The notes under the pieces: generated by a model | The model's input: the letters and a program-made list of their open reading frames with translations, nothing else | The model's database searches: none | Told to the model about the DNA's origin: nothing | Position numbers and translations under genes: made by a program | Source of the DNA: Camillea tinctor | Lineage: Eukaryota > Ascomycota > Sordariomycetes > Xylariales > Xylariaceae | Direction: 5' to 3' | DNA: 64,000 nt | Assembly (NCBI GenBank): GCA_022578605.1 | Contig: MU394101.1 | Coordinates: 1-64,000, forward strand | Part shown: piece after piece, positions 23,052 through 33,899 of the stretch | How the letters are laid out: each line of letters starts with the position of its first letter | How positions within the stretch are numbered: position 1 is the stretch's first letter

Positions 23052-24035
23052 TTATTGGGAGGCGATAAGCTTCTCAACAGCAGCAATATACTCCTGGTTG
23101 AATTTCACGTACTCCTCCAATGCCGTTTTAACAGATGCCTCAATATATTCGGTGCTGCCCAGCAGATCGGGCTGGATTTGGAGCTGCTTCATAATTATAC
23201 GCTTTTCATCGTCTCCCAGGTTTTCGATCAAGCCCTCTTGATATAGGAAATGCATGAATAATATATTCCTTAACTGATTTCCTGCTACGTTCGAACACTT
23301 CTGAGCCTCGCGTACTGGTTATTATCTAGGTTAGAGAGGAACTTGCTCTGAGTAAGGGTTATCTGGTTACGTACGAGATTCTCCCATCGCTACCTTTGAA
23401 ACGTTGTTAGATGACTTCCACAATGCATACCCAGATGTTGCCACTTGAGTGGCAAGGGACGCGGTACTAATTATGGAAAAAGGAGCTGCGGCAATTGTGA
23501 CGGCGGTACAAACCGCCCAGATGCCAATTCCAGCGCCTAAGATCCCAAATGACCAGGCTTTATTATGAGAATACTTTTTATCCCAGAGTGGCATGACCTG
23601 ATTCATGGTAGCTTCTAGTGCGCGGCGCGCCTGGACGAAATCCATTGTGTGTTGGATAAGCTCAAGACTGTCTTCCGACTTGGGCAGGAGTGCGTGGTTG
23701 TCTTCTCGAAAGTATGAGCTTGGAAATTCATGTATGAAGGCTGCTACCAATAACAATACCACCAACGGAGATAAACTCTCGAGAAACTCACCGTCACTAT
23801 CCCTAGCCGACCATCTTCTCAACATTCTTTCTGAGGCATTCGAGGCCCTCTTCAATCTTTGTATATGTTGAGAAGCCTGATTCATTCCTTGATCGAAACT
23901 GTCAATTGGAGGCGGCTTTCGTTCAGTCCCTGCATATCTATTTAGAAAGGAAACCTTGATTTCAATACGTCATAAACACTGTTATTAGCGGTTGAGCCTA
24001 TACTAATGAACGAGCGGAACTTATCTTACCACCAT
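23052..24035 (-). CDS. Hypothetical helical protein with hydrophobic hairpin
   Basis: Model: exons 24035-24030 (ATGGTG only), 23954-23375 and 23314-23052, giving 282 aa. All phases match, with donors GTAAGA and GTACGT and acceptors CAAG and CCAG. The 6-bp first exon is the least certain part; the alternative is a start at 23885 without it, losing about 25 residues. Residues about 25-55 are basic and helical. A first hydrophobic segment (SLSPLVVLLLVAAFIHEF) lies near 62-79. A long helical stretch follows (about 92-120), then a Gly/Ala/Ile-rich region of about 45 residues (AWSFGILGAGIGIWAVCTAV onward) that could be a two-helix membrane hairpin, and a charged helical C terminus. The pattern of long helices around a hydrophobic hairpin is seen in alpha-helical pore formers, but no family is recognised and this is only a shape argument. 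Confidence 0.58.
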
Positions 24036-24225
24036 GTTGAATAATTTAGAATCCGCCGCGCTCTTAGGTGTAGTGCTTTGAAAAGAGAAACTATCACAAC
24101 CTCATTCTCCAAAGGACTTTTCTTACCACGTATAAGGCCATAGAGCTTAGATATTATCCAGATAACAGTTGAGGAATTCGTGCAACTATTCAAATCACGT
24201 CAGCGAATACCTTATCTAGGAAATC

Positions 24226-24809
24226 TTATTCATAAACAAAATCAGCATACGCATCTACAATAGCCTCCGTAATAGTCGACTCGCCTCGTTTGATCTCCGA
24301 CTCGAGCTCTGCTGGAGCTTTGATTCCCACGAAAGATCCGCTAGCACGAATGTGCGGAGCATTGATGGGTACGAAGGAGAGAAACAATGGTTCTATTTGG
24401 TATCTCTCGGAGAAACTTGGCACCATTTGTGTCTGGACGCAAGCCTTGAGGTCCTCGATGTGTTGGGGCAACTGCCAACCCAATTCCGGCCTGTACCTTA
24501 ATGTGGCGTTGACCTAAAAGTAATATGAATATTCCCTCCAATAATGCCTGGCGTAGAAAATCCATGATCGCTTTTGACTTCATATGGTTCACAGAGGCAG
24601 TTACTTACCTGTACCGGAAATATATCTGGGTGCGCTTCTGGGGAGCCCAAATATGACTCTGGAGCGAAACTCCATAATGCTGCAAGGTCGCCTAGATTAT
24701 GGTTGAGGTATGATGCAAACTGTTCGTCAATAGAGAGGGGACGAGGCCACTGAGATGCCCATAGTCTTATTTGGATTGTGATCTGATCGACACGACGTCT
24801 TCTGACCAT
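24226..24809 (-). CDS. Hypothetical protein, 162 aa
   Basis: Exons 24809-24609 and 24513-24226. The 95-bp intron has GTAAGT and TTTTAG ends and phase 0. The N terminus is very basic (MVRRRRVDQ). The protein has no signal peptide and no convincing membrane span, and looks soluble and mixed alpha/beta, with segments WASQWPRPLSIDEQF, YLNHNLGDLAALWSF and a C-terminal acidic helix ending AIVDAYADFVYE. No family is recognised. It lies upstream on the same strand as the 282-residue hairpin protein (190 bp apart) and shares its orientation with the coiled-coil gene, so the three could be co-regulated. An upstream short exon cannot be excluded. Confidence 0.57.
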
Positions 24810-25458
24810 CCTTCTAGAATTAGGAGTTATAACTTGCGATCCAGGCTCGATGATAACAAATGTTCTAAGGTTAATAGAAGAAGTTAAAGTTGGGCAGGAA
24901 CGTAATTACCATCATCGGTAAACATGAAATGAAGAAACAACTGTATTAAGGGAATAGGATGTTGGTATAATTCTCGTTCATATCTATTAACAGGCAACTA
25001 TCGTCACACAAAGCCACGTCTGCGCTTGCTCGCATGATATTGTTCTGTTTACTTCACCAGGAAAAGTGATAGATGACTATTCTTTGTAATAATATGTACT
25101 TCGCGTTGCTTCCATTCATTTAGAAGTCTCAAGTCTCGCGGCAAAGTGCAGTTCTCGAGCGAGGGCGTGGCGGTACGTGATTAGTAGCATACTCCAAAAG
25201 AGAGGGTTGCATGCGTCAAAAATCAATAAAAAGTCCCCAGCCGTTTGTTTATTGGTTTCATGGCCTTGTAGAATATGCAGTTCGCCTCCATTTACTTCTA
25301 GTCAAACCATCCTTAGTTCTTCAAGATTCTTGAGCTCTGAATTTCAGCAAATTTCACGCTTCTACTGCCCATCTTTGTTTTGATATTGATTTCCCAGTAA
25401 TGTCCACACCTTTTACCTCCCCTCGAAAACCCCAAACTTACATGACTTAACTATCAGA
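24810..25458. other. Divergent promoter region in five-gene island
   Basis: 650 bp between the minus-strand group and the plus-strand gene at 25459, likely a shared bidirectional promoter. AT-rich with no coding signal. An ATG followed by a GTAATT donor-like site at about 24908-24925 on the minus strand was tested as a first exon for the 24226 gene but does not fit in phase. Confidence 0.4.
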
Positions 25459-26379
25459 ATGACTGATAACAAACGCGATCAGGGTGCGGTTGTCGAAGTC
25501 TATCAAGGGCTACGAGGACCTGGAGCCGACAGCCCTAACAGCAGTTCGCCTCTTTTCTCATCACCAACCACACATGTTAGGGGAGATAATTATATTCTCA
25601 ATAGCTCCAATATAGTATCTAATAGCCAAGAGTATCCCCGGATCTATCCTGCAAATGACGGCGGGGTGTCGCCGGAGGAATGGCATCAGGATGAGGGTGT
25701 TTTGACCCGAACTACCTGCTTTCGGATGGATCAATACCAGCGATACTTGCGGCAAGTTCGATCTTCTGGTATTGATCCCCGGGAACTCTTAACCAACGGC
25801 ATCGGTATGTGGACGTCGTCTCGTTTTAGGCGCCCTGCCTATTTCATCTTGCTTGTCACTAGACGTGATACTTACATGCTGAAACCAGAGTATTCCGGCT
25901 CAAACCCCCTAACACAGGACTTCTACAGCCTTGTCGCTGTCCACGACCGGCTACTCGGGAGCTCAAGGCCACTGCTGGGGCTCATAGATGCTAAGCGTGA
26001 GAAGATCCTTAGATCTGTCAAGATCGGAGGGCTCTCCTCAGCATCAACGTTAGTTACTATCCCTTCGACATGCTGCTTCCTTCCGCCTCAAAGATATGCC
26101 CTTCCTCACATTACTATCATCAGAGGCTGATAACTTTATAGTATTTTGGTTCTCTGTGCAATTCTTGTTTTCATTCGCCGGCCTGTTATCCTTGTTTCTT
26201 GTGCGCTACCGTTGGCGTACACAGGGTATCAATATTTTCGTTATCGCGTGTCGTGTACGATAGTACGTTACCTGAAGCGTGTAATCGAAGGAGTTGAGCG
26301 ATGGGAAGAGCTTACTGTAGGGAGTCAGCAAATTGAGGAAGAAATGAAGAAGTATAAGATGTTGACTTGGCGGCGGTAG
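25459..26379 (+). CDS. Hypothetical membrane protein, 275 aa
   Basis: Exons 25459-26048 and 26142-26379. The intron starts GTTAGT and ends TTATAG, with phase 2+1 joining at Thr197. The first 90 residues are Ser/Pro/Asn-rich and probably disordered. A basic/aromatic central region follows (about 88-190) with an RxxAYFILLVTRRD segment. Across the splice junction a hydrophobic stretch (ILVLCAILVFIRRPVILVSCALPLAYTG) predicts two closely spaced transmembrane helices at about 198-225, and a charged helical tail (KRVIEGVERWEELTVGSQQIEEEM) ends the protein. The hydrophobic reading of exon 2 only appears when the intron is removed, which supports the model. No family is recognised; a role with the neighbouring membrane/coiled-coil genes is inference from position only. 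Confidence 0.6.
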
Positions 26380-29300
26380 ATGAGCAAATGGATTTACGGG
26401 TATGCAACGGCATAGAACCTCACAACGTTCTATATGAAGAGGATAAAGAGCTACGGACATAGTACGCAATCTGGGTTTATACCGACTCACTAAATGGCTC
26501 CTCGCCATTTTCCAATCTACCATTGCCAACTTAATATCTTAGAACAAGTCACTGCTCCTCACAATGTCGAAGACGGAAAGCTTCAATCTACAGTAATAAT
26601 TTTGTAATACTTCGACATAAGATGAATTCTCAGTATCCTACTTTCTGGTCATTATTAAAATAATATTCGTTATTTATCTCAGAAGTGATACCTATATTGG
26701 CTCGCCTTTTCAGAGAAACACAACCTTTCTTCTTCTTTAATTTAGGCTCTTCTTCTTTGTACTATCATTGAAGCTATATTGGACTTAACCATATTGTGTG
26801 GCTTACCTACGTAGCTGTACGCGTCACTAGTGAAAATTTTCAACTAGGACGCAAAATACATACGGTCCGTCAAGAAGTATTGTATTACCCTCTTACTTTT
26901 AGAGAATATTTCACCATTACTCATATCATATACTCAAAATCTCCCTTGCTCCATTTTTTCTAAGGATGTCACATATATACAGCATACTTAATTTGAAAGA
27001 AAAGAATAATCGGATTACAGGTATCAATTTAGTCCAATTTAGTCTCTATATACATGGATAGCTAGCCTAAAACTCAAACTGTACTGCAGAATATTGGGTC
27101 AGGTTTGTATGTCCACCAAAGTATCAAACATGAGAGTATTCTCACAAGGATGTGCAGTGGTTACATGCTGATAGTAAGTATGTTTTACTATAGATGGAAA
27201 ATTAGCTATAATACTCCAAGATAAACTACTTGCAATACAAATCTCTTTTCTCGGTGACATAGGTATCTGAAACCTTGGATAGACCATTCTATTTGCATCC
27301 CTTGACTACTACTATATAATTACCTACCGAAAGTATGTAAGCAGCCCAGGTCTGAAAGTCTAACAACCGATAATCACCCGATGATTTATAAGAAACGGGA
27401 ACTAATTCCCGGAAATCTTGGTTCGCATGAGATGGATCCTGATACAAACGCAACCTTTCAACACAAAAGACAAAGTAGCCCTTGTCTTACACCACCCTAT
27501 AGTATACAACATAACCGTAAGCAAGGACAAGTGACATTCTGTGGGCCTTGCTCGATCTTTTTTATAGGCAGTGATCCTTCAACGAGGAGTTGAATGTTGT
27601 CATCTTGATGCAATGTAATAATGCCAGTGAGAAGGATTGGAGAGGAAGAAGTTGGGCATCACTAAGGTGGAGCAAAAAGAAAAACTCAAAGTTAAAAAGT
27701 ATTTAGACACTATAGTATTAATTTATGTGCGACTTGCAGATTTTGATGGTCAGCCAGTCGCGAGAATGCAGAGACAAGTCTGTTGTTGTTTGCCACAGCC
27801 TTAATTTCTTGGCTCCTGTGTAGATGATTAACGAGAGCCTCATTGGACATATGCAGCTTCACTGTGGTTGTTTTCTACCTCCCGATCCAGGATACCTACG
27901 TAAAACTCTGCTTCAAATATATCGTCAACGAGCCCCAAAACCTGCTTTGTGGACCTGTCAGGTTCGATCTCCGCTTACATGCTGGCCAGCCTGATAATTG
28001 TGTGATACGGCTAACTTTCCGGAGATCGAGGGTCCAACGCCCAAAGCATCGGATTTTAGGGCTTCGGCTCTTGAAACTTCACGGAGACTAGGTAACAAGA
28101 GATGTTGGCAAACAGCCTGCCGCTTGCCGCATTGACCTTTTGCGTGTGTTGCCCGAAAGACATGTCAGCCAGCCAAGCGACCTGCGGTCTACGCATCCCG
28201 TTTATGCCGCGTTACAAAGTGCAACGAGGCTTGGGGTTAGAGGCTTCTATTTTCACTGCACTGCCGTAGCTACATATGCCCTACATCGGGGATGCATATC
28301 AAGAACTCGCAGATAGCCCTTTTGGGCTTGGAGTCCTGTCATCTGCAACAAATCTTATTTTAACCTAGTCATAGTCGACACATGGTATGTACACTAACGT
28401 GGTCCACGAGATCAAGAATTCACTTAGCCCTCACATCATCAATGTTTAATTCTAAGCCAGTGGGATGAATGGATACTTGAAAAAGTCTTGCGAGGCTTAG
28501 CAGACAAACGATTTGTGAAAAGGCTGCTGCGCATAAGCCAACCTTCTACATCAAAACTGATATATGATGTGACTACGACTCCTGAGTACGAAAACTTACG
28601 AAAAAAATCGACTTGTTCGCCTGCCGGCAAGCATATTCATTACGCGGCATGTAGCATCAGGGTATATGAGCTAGGATAGTGGAGAATTTGTCTGTCGGCT
28701 TCTTACATCCTATGTATGTAGGTATGTATTATGCTGCAGTGATGAATAATGCCCACCTGTCAGCGACCAGAACGGAGGAGCAACCTGGCTCGGTAATCCT
28801 ACTAATTCACAACACATATCATTATGTGTTATCCGCCGATAGAAGCCGTAATAGTTCTTGGTTTATTGCGAGCGAAGGAGGGGGGAGGGGGAGGGGGGTG
28901 TTGATAAATTTTCCACACATATAATGGAAGCATATAGCTTTACTTCCTCGATAGTCAGACCTTAGTCTTAATAGACTAGTTGTCACATGTTGAGTTGAAC
29001 ATGCAGCCAATTTTAGATACCAGACAGGGTCCTAATTAGGTCTATTAACGAAAACAATCAAAGTGAACCCATCGTCCCCTCCCCCTCCTACGGGAATTAT
29101 ATGATAAGAGGGTCTTGATACAGGAGACAGACTGACGGACTGACGGATCAAGAAGTCAGCTGAAAACTCCGTCGTCGACGGTGGGTATATGTGAAGTGGA
29201 TCTTTCGGGGTAACGCTCCAGTGAAGATGGGTACCGACTCCGCCAGCGCTGTCTAGATCGCACTATTGAGGCAGGGCTATCGTAGAATGAACGCTAAAAA

Positions 29301-32300
29301 AACTGTAAATAGCCAAGTTCGTTGCGAACAAAGGAGTATCGAAAGCATTTGCGGAAATAGATGCTATGCTACTGCCGCCAGTGGGAGGGGCTTTGTGCAA
29401 GACGGGAGATCGACTGGCATAAGTCTAAACCTAATAGACATGGTGTATAACTTTAGTTGTGATGAGTGCTGGTGTGGGTATAGGTAAGGCGGGATGAGCG
29501 CGGAAAAAGAGAAAACCGAGCAGTAATTTGGACGACACTATCGATCTAAGTAAAACGCTCGGCCGAGCAGTGCTCCACTGAAAATGTCAAAGGCTCAGGT
29601 TCTTGAAGATCTCGGCGGAGCTACGATGTCTCGGGGAAATAACTACACAGTAGATTTGTGCCAAAAAGACGAGCTATACTAGAAGCTATAGCGACCATTA
29701 AACCTCATTCTTTGGAAAACACCATGTGCATATATGAAGGGGATAGGGAGGTTTCCACCATTCTCCATGATCAACAAGCACAATATTATAAAGAACGAGT
29801 CTAGAATATGGAGCACGTTTGCTTAGCACAAACTCTTGTGATAGTTATCGATCGAGGGATCGTGTAAAATCCGATGAGGAGGGATGGGATTGTAAACAAG
29901 CTTTTGCACCGCCGCTGAGGAGGAGCTGGACAGCGTTTCGTGTCAGCGGTTCTCTTTGCAAACCATCAGACCATACTAAACGCGGACTAAACGACGCGAC
30001 ATCCGAGTGATCCGTCGGTAAGCAGAGGAAGGTCAAGCGGTGGGAAACTGCAAAGCATCCAGGACACTTATTGAGTCATGAGATGTAACTGGGACCAGGA
30101 GGGCACAAGTCTGTGTTGGTGATTCGTCGCTTGCAGCAACTGACTGCATAACTTTCGTGGCTAACAATCCTCGCTCTGTAAACCTTATAAGTATGTATCA
30201 ACTCAGCACAGACCTCACTGACAAGCGGGTGGATGCCAAATAATGCAGAAAAGAGCAGCCGATTGCGGTGCCGCCTTGTCAAATTGCCGTGCAACACACT
30301 ATAATAGAGCGAGGGGTGAGAGAGAAAGTTTCCGCTGCAGCAGGCCGTATCTTATTATGCATTATACAAATATCAAAGCACACAAATATCAGCCTTGCCA
30401 ACGGGAGTTAGTTCTCATCGGAGTGTATTACACTAGATTCCAGAACGCTGATCTGGAACGTTGAAAGGCTCACTGGCCGGGGCTTCCCATACTGCTGGAA
30501 AGTGGAAGTTGGTCCCTGATCATCGCTATGCCGATCACTTTGTGCGCCGCATGGTGAGACTCGTGTAATAGAACCATGGCTAGATTGCTTAGGTACGTTT
30601 CCCGCCCGCCTTTGTTGTTTAAAAGTGCTGCTGGGTATTAGAAGAGGAGATTAGGATGTAAGCACATTGTCGTGGGAATTATTTACTCTGGGCCACATGA
30701 TTATAATCAAAAATCTATTCAGACTATGTTCCGCTCCGCTACCGGGCTTATTGCGAATCCAGCCTACTGCCCACTAGGCAACCTGAATATTCAGGAAGAT
30801 TCGAGAGTTATTAGGTCTCATATTTGGCTAACCTAGGATGTAGTCAAAGGGGGAGGGGGGGGGAAGAGACTAAGAATCTCGAGATCGAGATACGGTGGGA
30901 ATAAGTCCGTCTTGATTACACCTTACAGCCGTCTACAAAACGGTCGCTAGTATATCCAAATAGATGAATCCAGCCATTTGCATACAAACTTGCAGGGCTT
31001 AACCATTCAGGTTGCATCCAGGTGTCCTATCGGTACCCTCTCGGTCATTCCATATTTGGTCTTAAGACATCGTCCCTTGAGCCTGTCCGCATAATAAACA
31101 TCGCGGTAAGCTCACTTTTATTCTCTCGCTCTGTCTCTCCATCTCGCTCTCAGGCCGAATCTAAATTTTACTCCCGCGCGGGCATGCATGCGAGTCCATT
31201 AGGACAGTTTGTTGCCACTATAATACATATAACCCCCGCCCCAAGATTAGAGATCCATAAGCCTTATAAGCCGAGCCGAAAGGACACGGCCTAGATGGTG
31301 TAAGAAACCCAGAAAGTCTCTCAGGCCACAATAAAGACACCAGAAAGGCGACTATGTACCGTGGAGAATACGGCAAGGGTATCAATATCAATAGTATTCA
31401 ATTAATTGGGGGAGATGAACTTCTTCTCCAGCCCCAATGCCGAGAGCGAGCGATCGTGTGCAGTTGAGTAGTTTGGAGCCATCTAAGCCATCAAGCTCTC
31501 TCGGGCAAGGGTAGTGGCTAGGGCCATAAATTCCGCAGCACCCCCCCTTGTACTGATCTGCACTTGTGGTAACAGCAGACCGGTCTGGATCGAGAGTTTA
31601 GCTGATTCATCGAGGTCTAAAAGCTTTCACTAAACCCAACACGGGTGTGTTTCTTCAGAACTCTACCCAGATCCTCACGAGTTTGACTGTAGTGTAGGGT
31701 ATGTCAGTCGTAAAGAGATCACTCGATGAACGGGTTTTATCTTCGTTAGATCTGCGATCACAACTTACAGCCTGCCTGCCGCCTGATTGCTTGTCTGTAC
31801 CGAGTAGTGCGTACATATGTACATATATACATACATACATACATACGCAGACATATACACCTACATAAAACATACATATCCCCATATTCACCCACTATGT
31901 TATGTTGGCCCCAAAGGGAGAGGGGGAGAGAGAGGGGGAATACCATGTTGGCAGCGGACGGGGACATGTTGAATCTAATATCGAAATGGAGCATATGCAA
32001 AATGCTTCGCTCCTCTACTCTAACTGCCTATAGTACGCACTAGCACGTACACATGAGGACCCCTCTTTTGGTTTTCTACGGTTTGTAGATTAGCAGTCTC
32101 ATTAGATGATATTGGCCGGGCATCGAGGACCCCCGTGGGCATCGTGGTACATAATGGGTAGAGGTGTGGTGGTGTTAAACGGGAAATGAATGAGACCCGA
32201 CTCCGCGCTGCCCGCGATCTGGTCAGATAACAGCAGTAGGTAACCTGCCATGCCCAAAGCCGAAGCAATGAGTACACGTGTAATGTGAGCACATAGACGG

Positions 32301-33629
32301 AATCAGATAGATGGATGAGCAGGCGATCGAAACGCTACAGCCTGGAAAATCGAAACTAGCCCAATAGGAGTGCAAGCCTCTTTCATCTCCATCCCACTGC
32401 CGCTTGACACCATAGACTAACACGCTTTAATGACGCGAATTCAACCCTCTCGATCTCAGATATCGCCGCCGTATTTTTTTTCTTTTTTCCTTTTCGGTTG
32501 GGTTTTACGCATAGAGGGTGGGAGGATGAGTTTATCCGTAGTCGTAAATCGAAGATTGAGCTTTGAAGGATTGGCGATCTCGATACTATCAGACACACAT
32601 TTTCCGTGACTTATGTTGGCTTATAAGTATTGAAACTAGCACCTAGCCTCCTGATCATATCACCTTCTGCTCTTGTTCTCCGAAGGAATTTTTCTCTCAG
32701 TCTTACCATTAGAACCCCAACCACATCAAATCAAGCACCCACAACTTGTTAGTCATATTCTGTTGGTAGAAATCAAGGAACAAAGGGCATCCTAGGGAGA
32801 AAGAGAGAAAAAAAAATCTTTACAAGAACGTCAACCTGGGTCATCGAGGTAAAATCTGTACGCGCTGGACCAGAACCAATCCTCTAAGGCTAGACCCCGG
32901 GACCCTGTCAAGCCCTGGGCGTATTCGGTCGAAACCATTGTTCGAGCCCGACGGATCCGCAGGACGTGAAGAGAAACAAAAGAGAGAAAAAAGAATAATA
33001 ATCATAATTTAAAAAATAAAATAAAAATTTATCATCATTGCCAGCCAGCCAGGAAAAACCCACACCGGAGTCACAGAAGATTCAGGAACGCAAGCAAGAA
33101 ATCACAGATCACGGATTTTCTAAGAGGAGTGTTACAGTTCTACATACACTACTATTACTAGTGACTGGGCGCAAACGCAACCATCCTCAGTCCCACTTGG
33201 CATTATTGCTATATGTTCCATACGATCCACGCCCATTAACAAACTACCACCCCCCCCTGGCTCATCTCACCATACGCCAACCTATATTTGTCGTGGAACC
33301 GTAACAGGGACTGACCAGGCGGTGTTGCGCCTATTCTACTGTACTACTACCTACAAGTACCCTATTCAAATAAGACCCCTTCTTTCCTTTCCGAAATCTT
33401 CCCTTCGCCGATTAACTAGCTTCTTTGGCTTCGCCTGCAATAGACGTTTCGAAACAAATTCCTTCCCAAGCCTCACTTGCATTCCATATCCCTTAGCTCC
33501 CACTCTTATTATAAGATATCACACTGTCCCCGTTTCCCCTCTCCCCCACCATTCACACATATACATACACACAGACACACACACATATACACACACACAC
33601 ATACACAGAAAACCCAAGACTATTTCAAC
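26380..33629. other. 7.2-kb spacer without recognised genes
   Basis: Read on both strands, this stretch has only short ORFs (under 95 codons) without motifs. Composition changes along it: strongly AT-rich to about 27.7 kb, near-balanced from 27.8 to 32.5 kb, then pyrimidine-rich toward 33.6 kb where the leader of the next gene must lie. An ATAC/ACAT simple repeat is at about 31805-31880, G-rich runs at 28877-28900 and 30848-30863, and a CA-rich tract at 33553-33606 just before the next start. The balanced part may hold decayed mobile-element DNA, but I could not identify terminal repeats or a reading frame. Confidence 0.45.
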
Positions 33630-33899
33630 ATGTCTGCACGCCCATCGCAGAAACACTACTCGAGTTCGTCGTCGACAGTTTCGTCAAGTTCCTACACCTC
33701 TTCCGACTCTGATCTATCTATCCGCACCAGCATGGACGCACCGCCGCCCGTCGCCTCGGTCGAGGTTCTACGCTGCCTGAGGTGTCACCGTCATGTCGAG
33801 ACCACATCTACCGACGACATCGCATCGACGGGGATGATCCGTGTGGGATTCAACCTATACTACTGCCAGAAGTGCGCAGTAGCTGTTGGTTACAAATGA
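33630..33899 (+). CDS. Small Ser-rich protein with paired CxxC (zinc-ribbon-like)
   Basis: 89 aa, starting MSARPSQKHYSSSSS; the longer open frame from 33477 is CA-repeat leader sequence, so I start at 33630 (context caacATGTCT). Residues 10-35 are almost all Ser/Thr/Tyr. The C-terminal half holds LRCLRCHRHVE and LYYCQKCAVAVGYK, i.e. two CxxC pairs about 28 residues apart, which can bind one zinc as in small zinc ribbons. The segment DAPPPVASVEVLRC and the end VGYK look like a short, well-conserved protein of filamentous ascomycetes of unknown function. It is probably cytosolic or nuclear. Its long pyrimidine- and CA-rich leader and the gene-free DNA downstream suggest unusually long untranslated regions. 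Confidence 0.74.
   Translation: MSARPSQKHYSSSSSTVSSSSYTSSDSDLSIRTSMDAPPPVASVEVLRCLRCHRHVETTSTDDIASTGMIRVGFNLYYCQKCAVAVGYK

Noticed and set aside
31800..31890. CRISPR-like repeat array
   Set aside because: It is an ACAT/ATAC simple repeat without spacers; the organism is a fungus.
26380..33000. Transposon remnant
   Set aside because: I searched by eye for terminal repeats, target duplications and transposase or reverse transcriptase motifs and found none.
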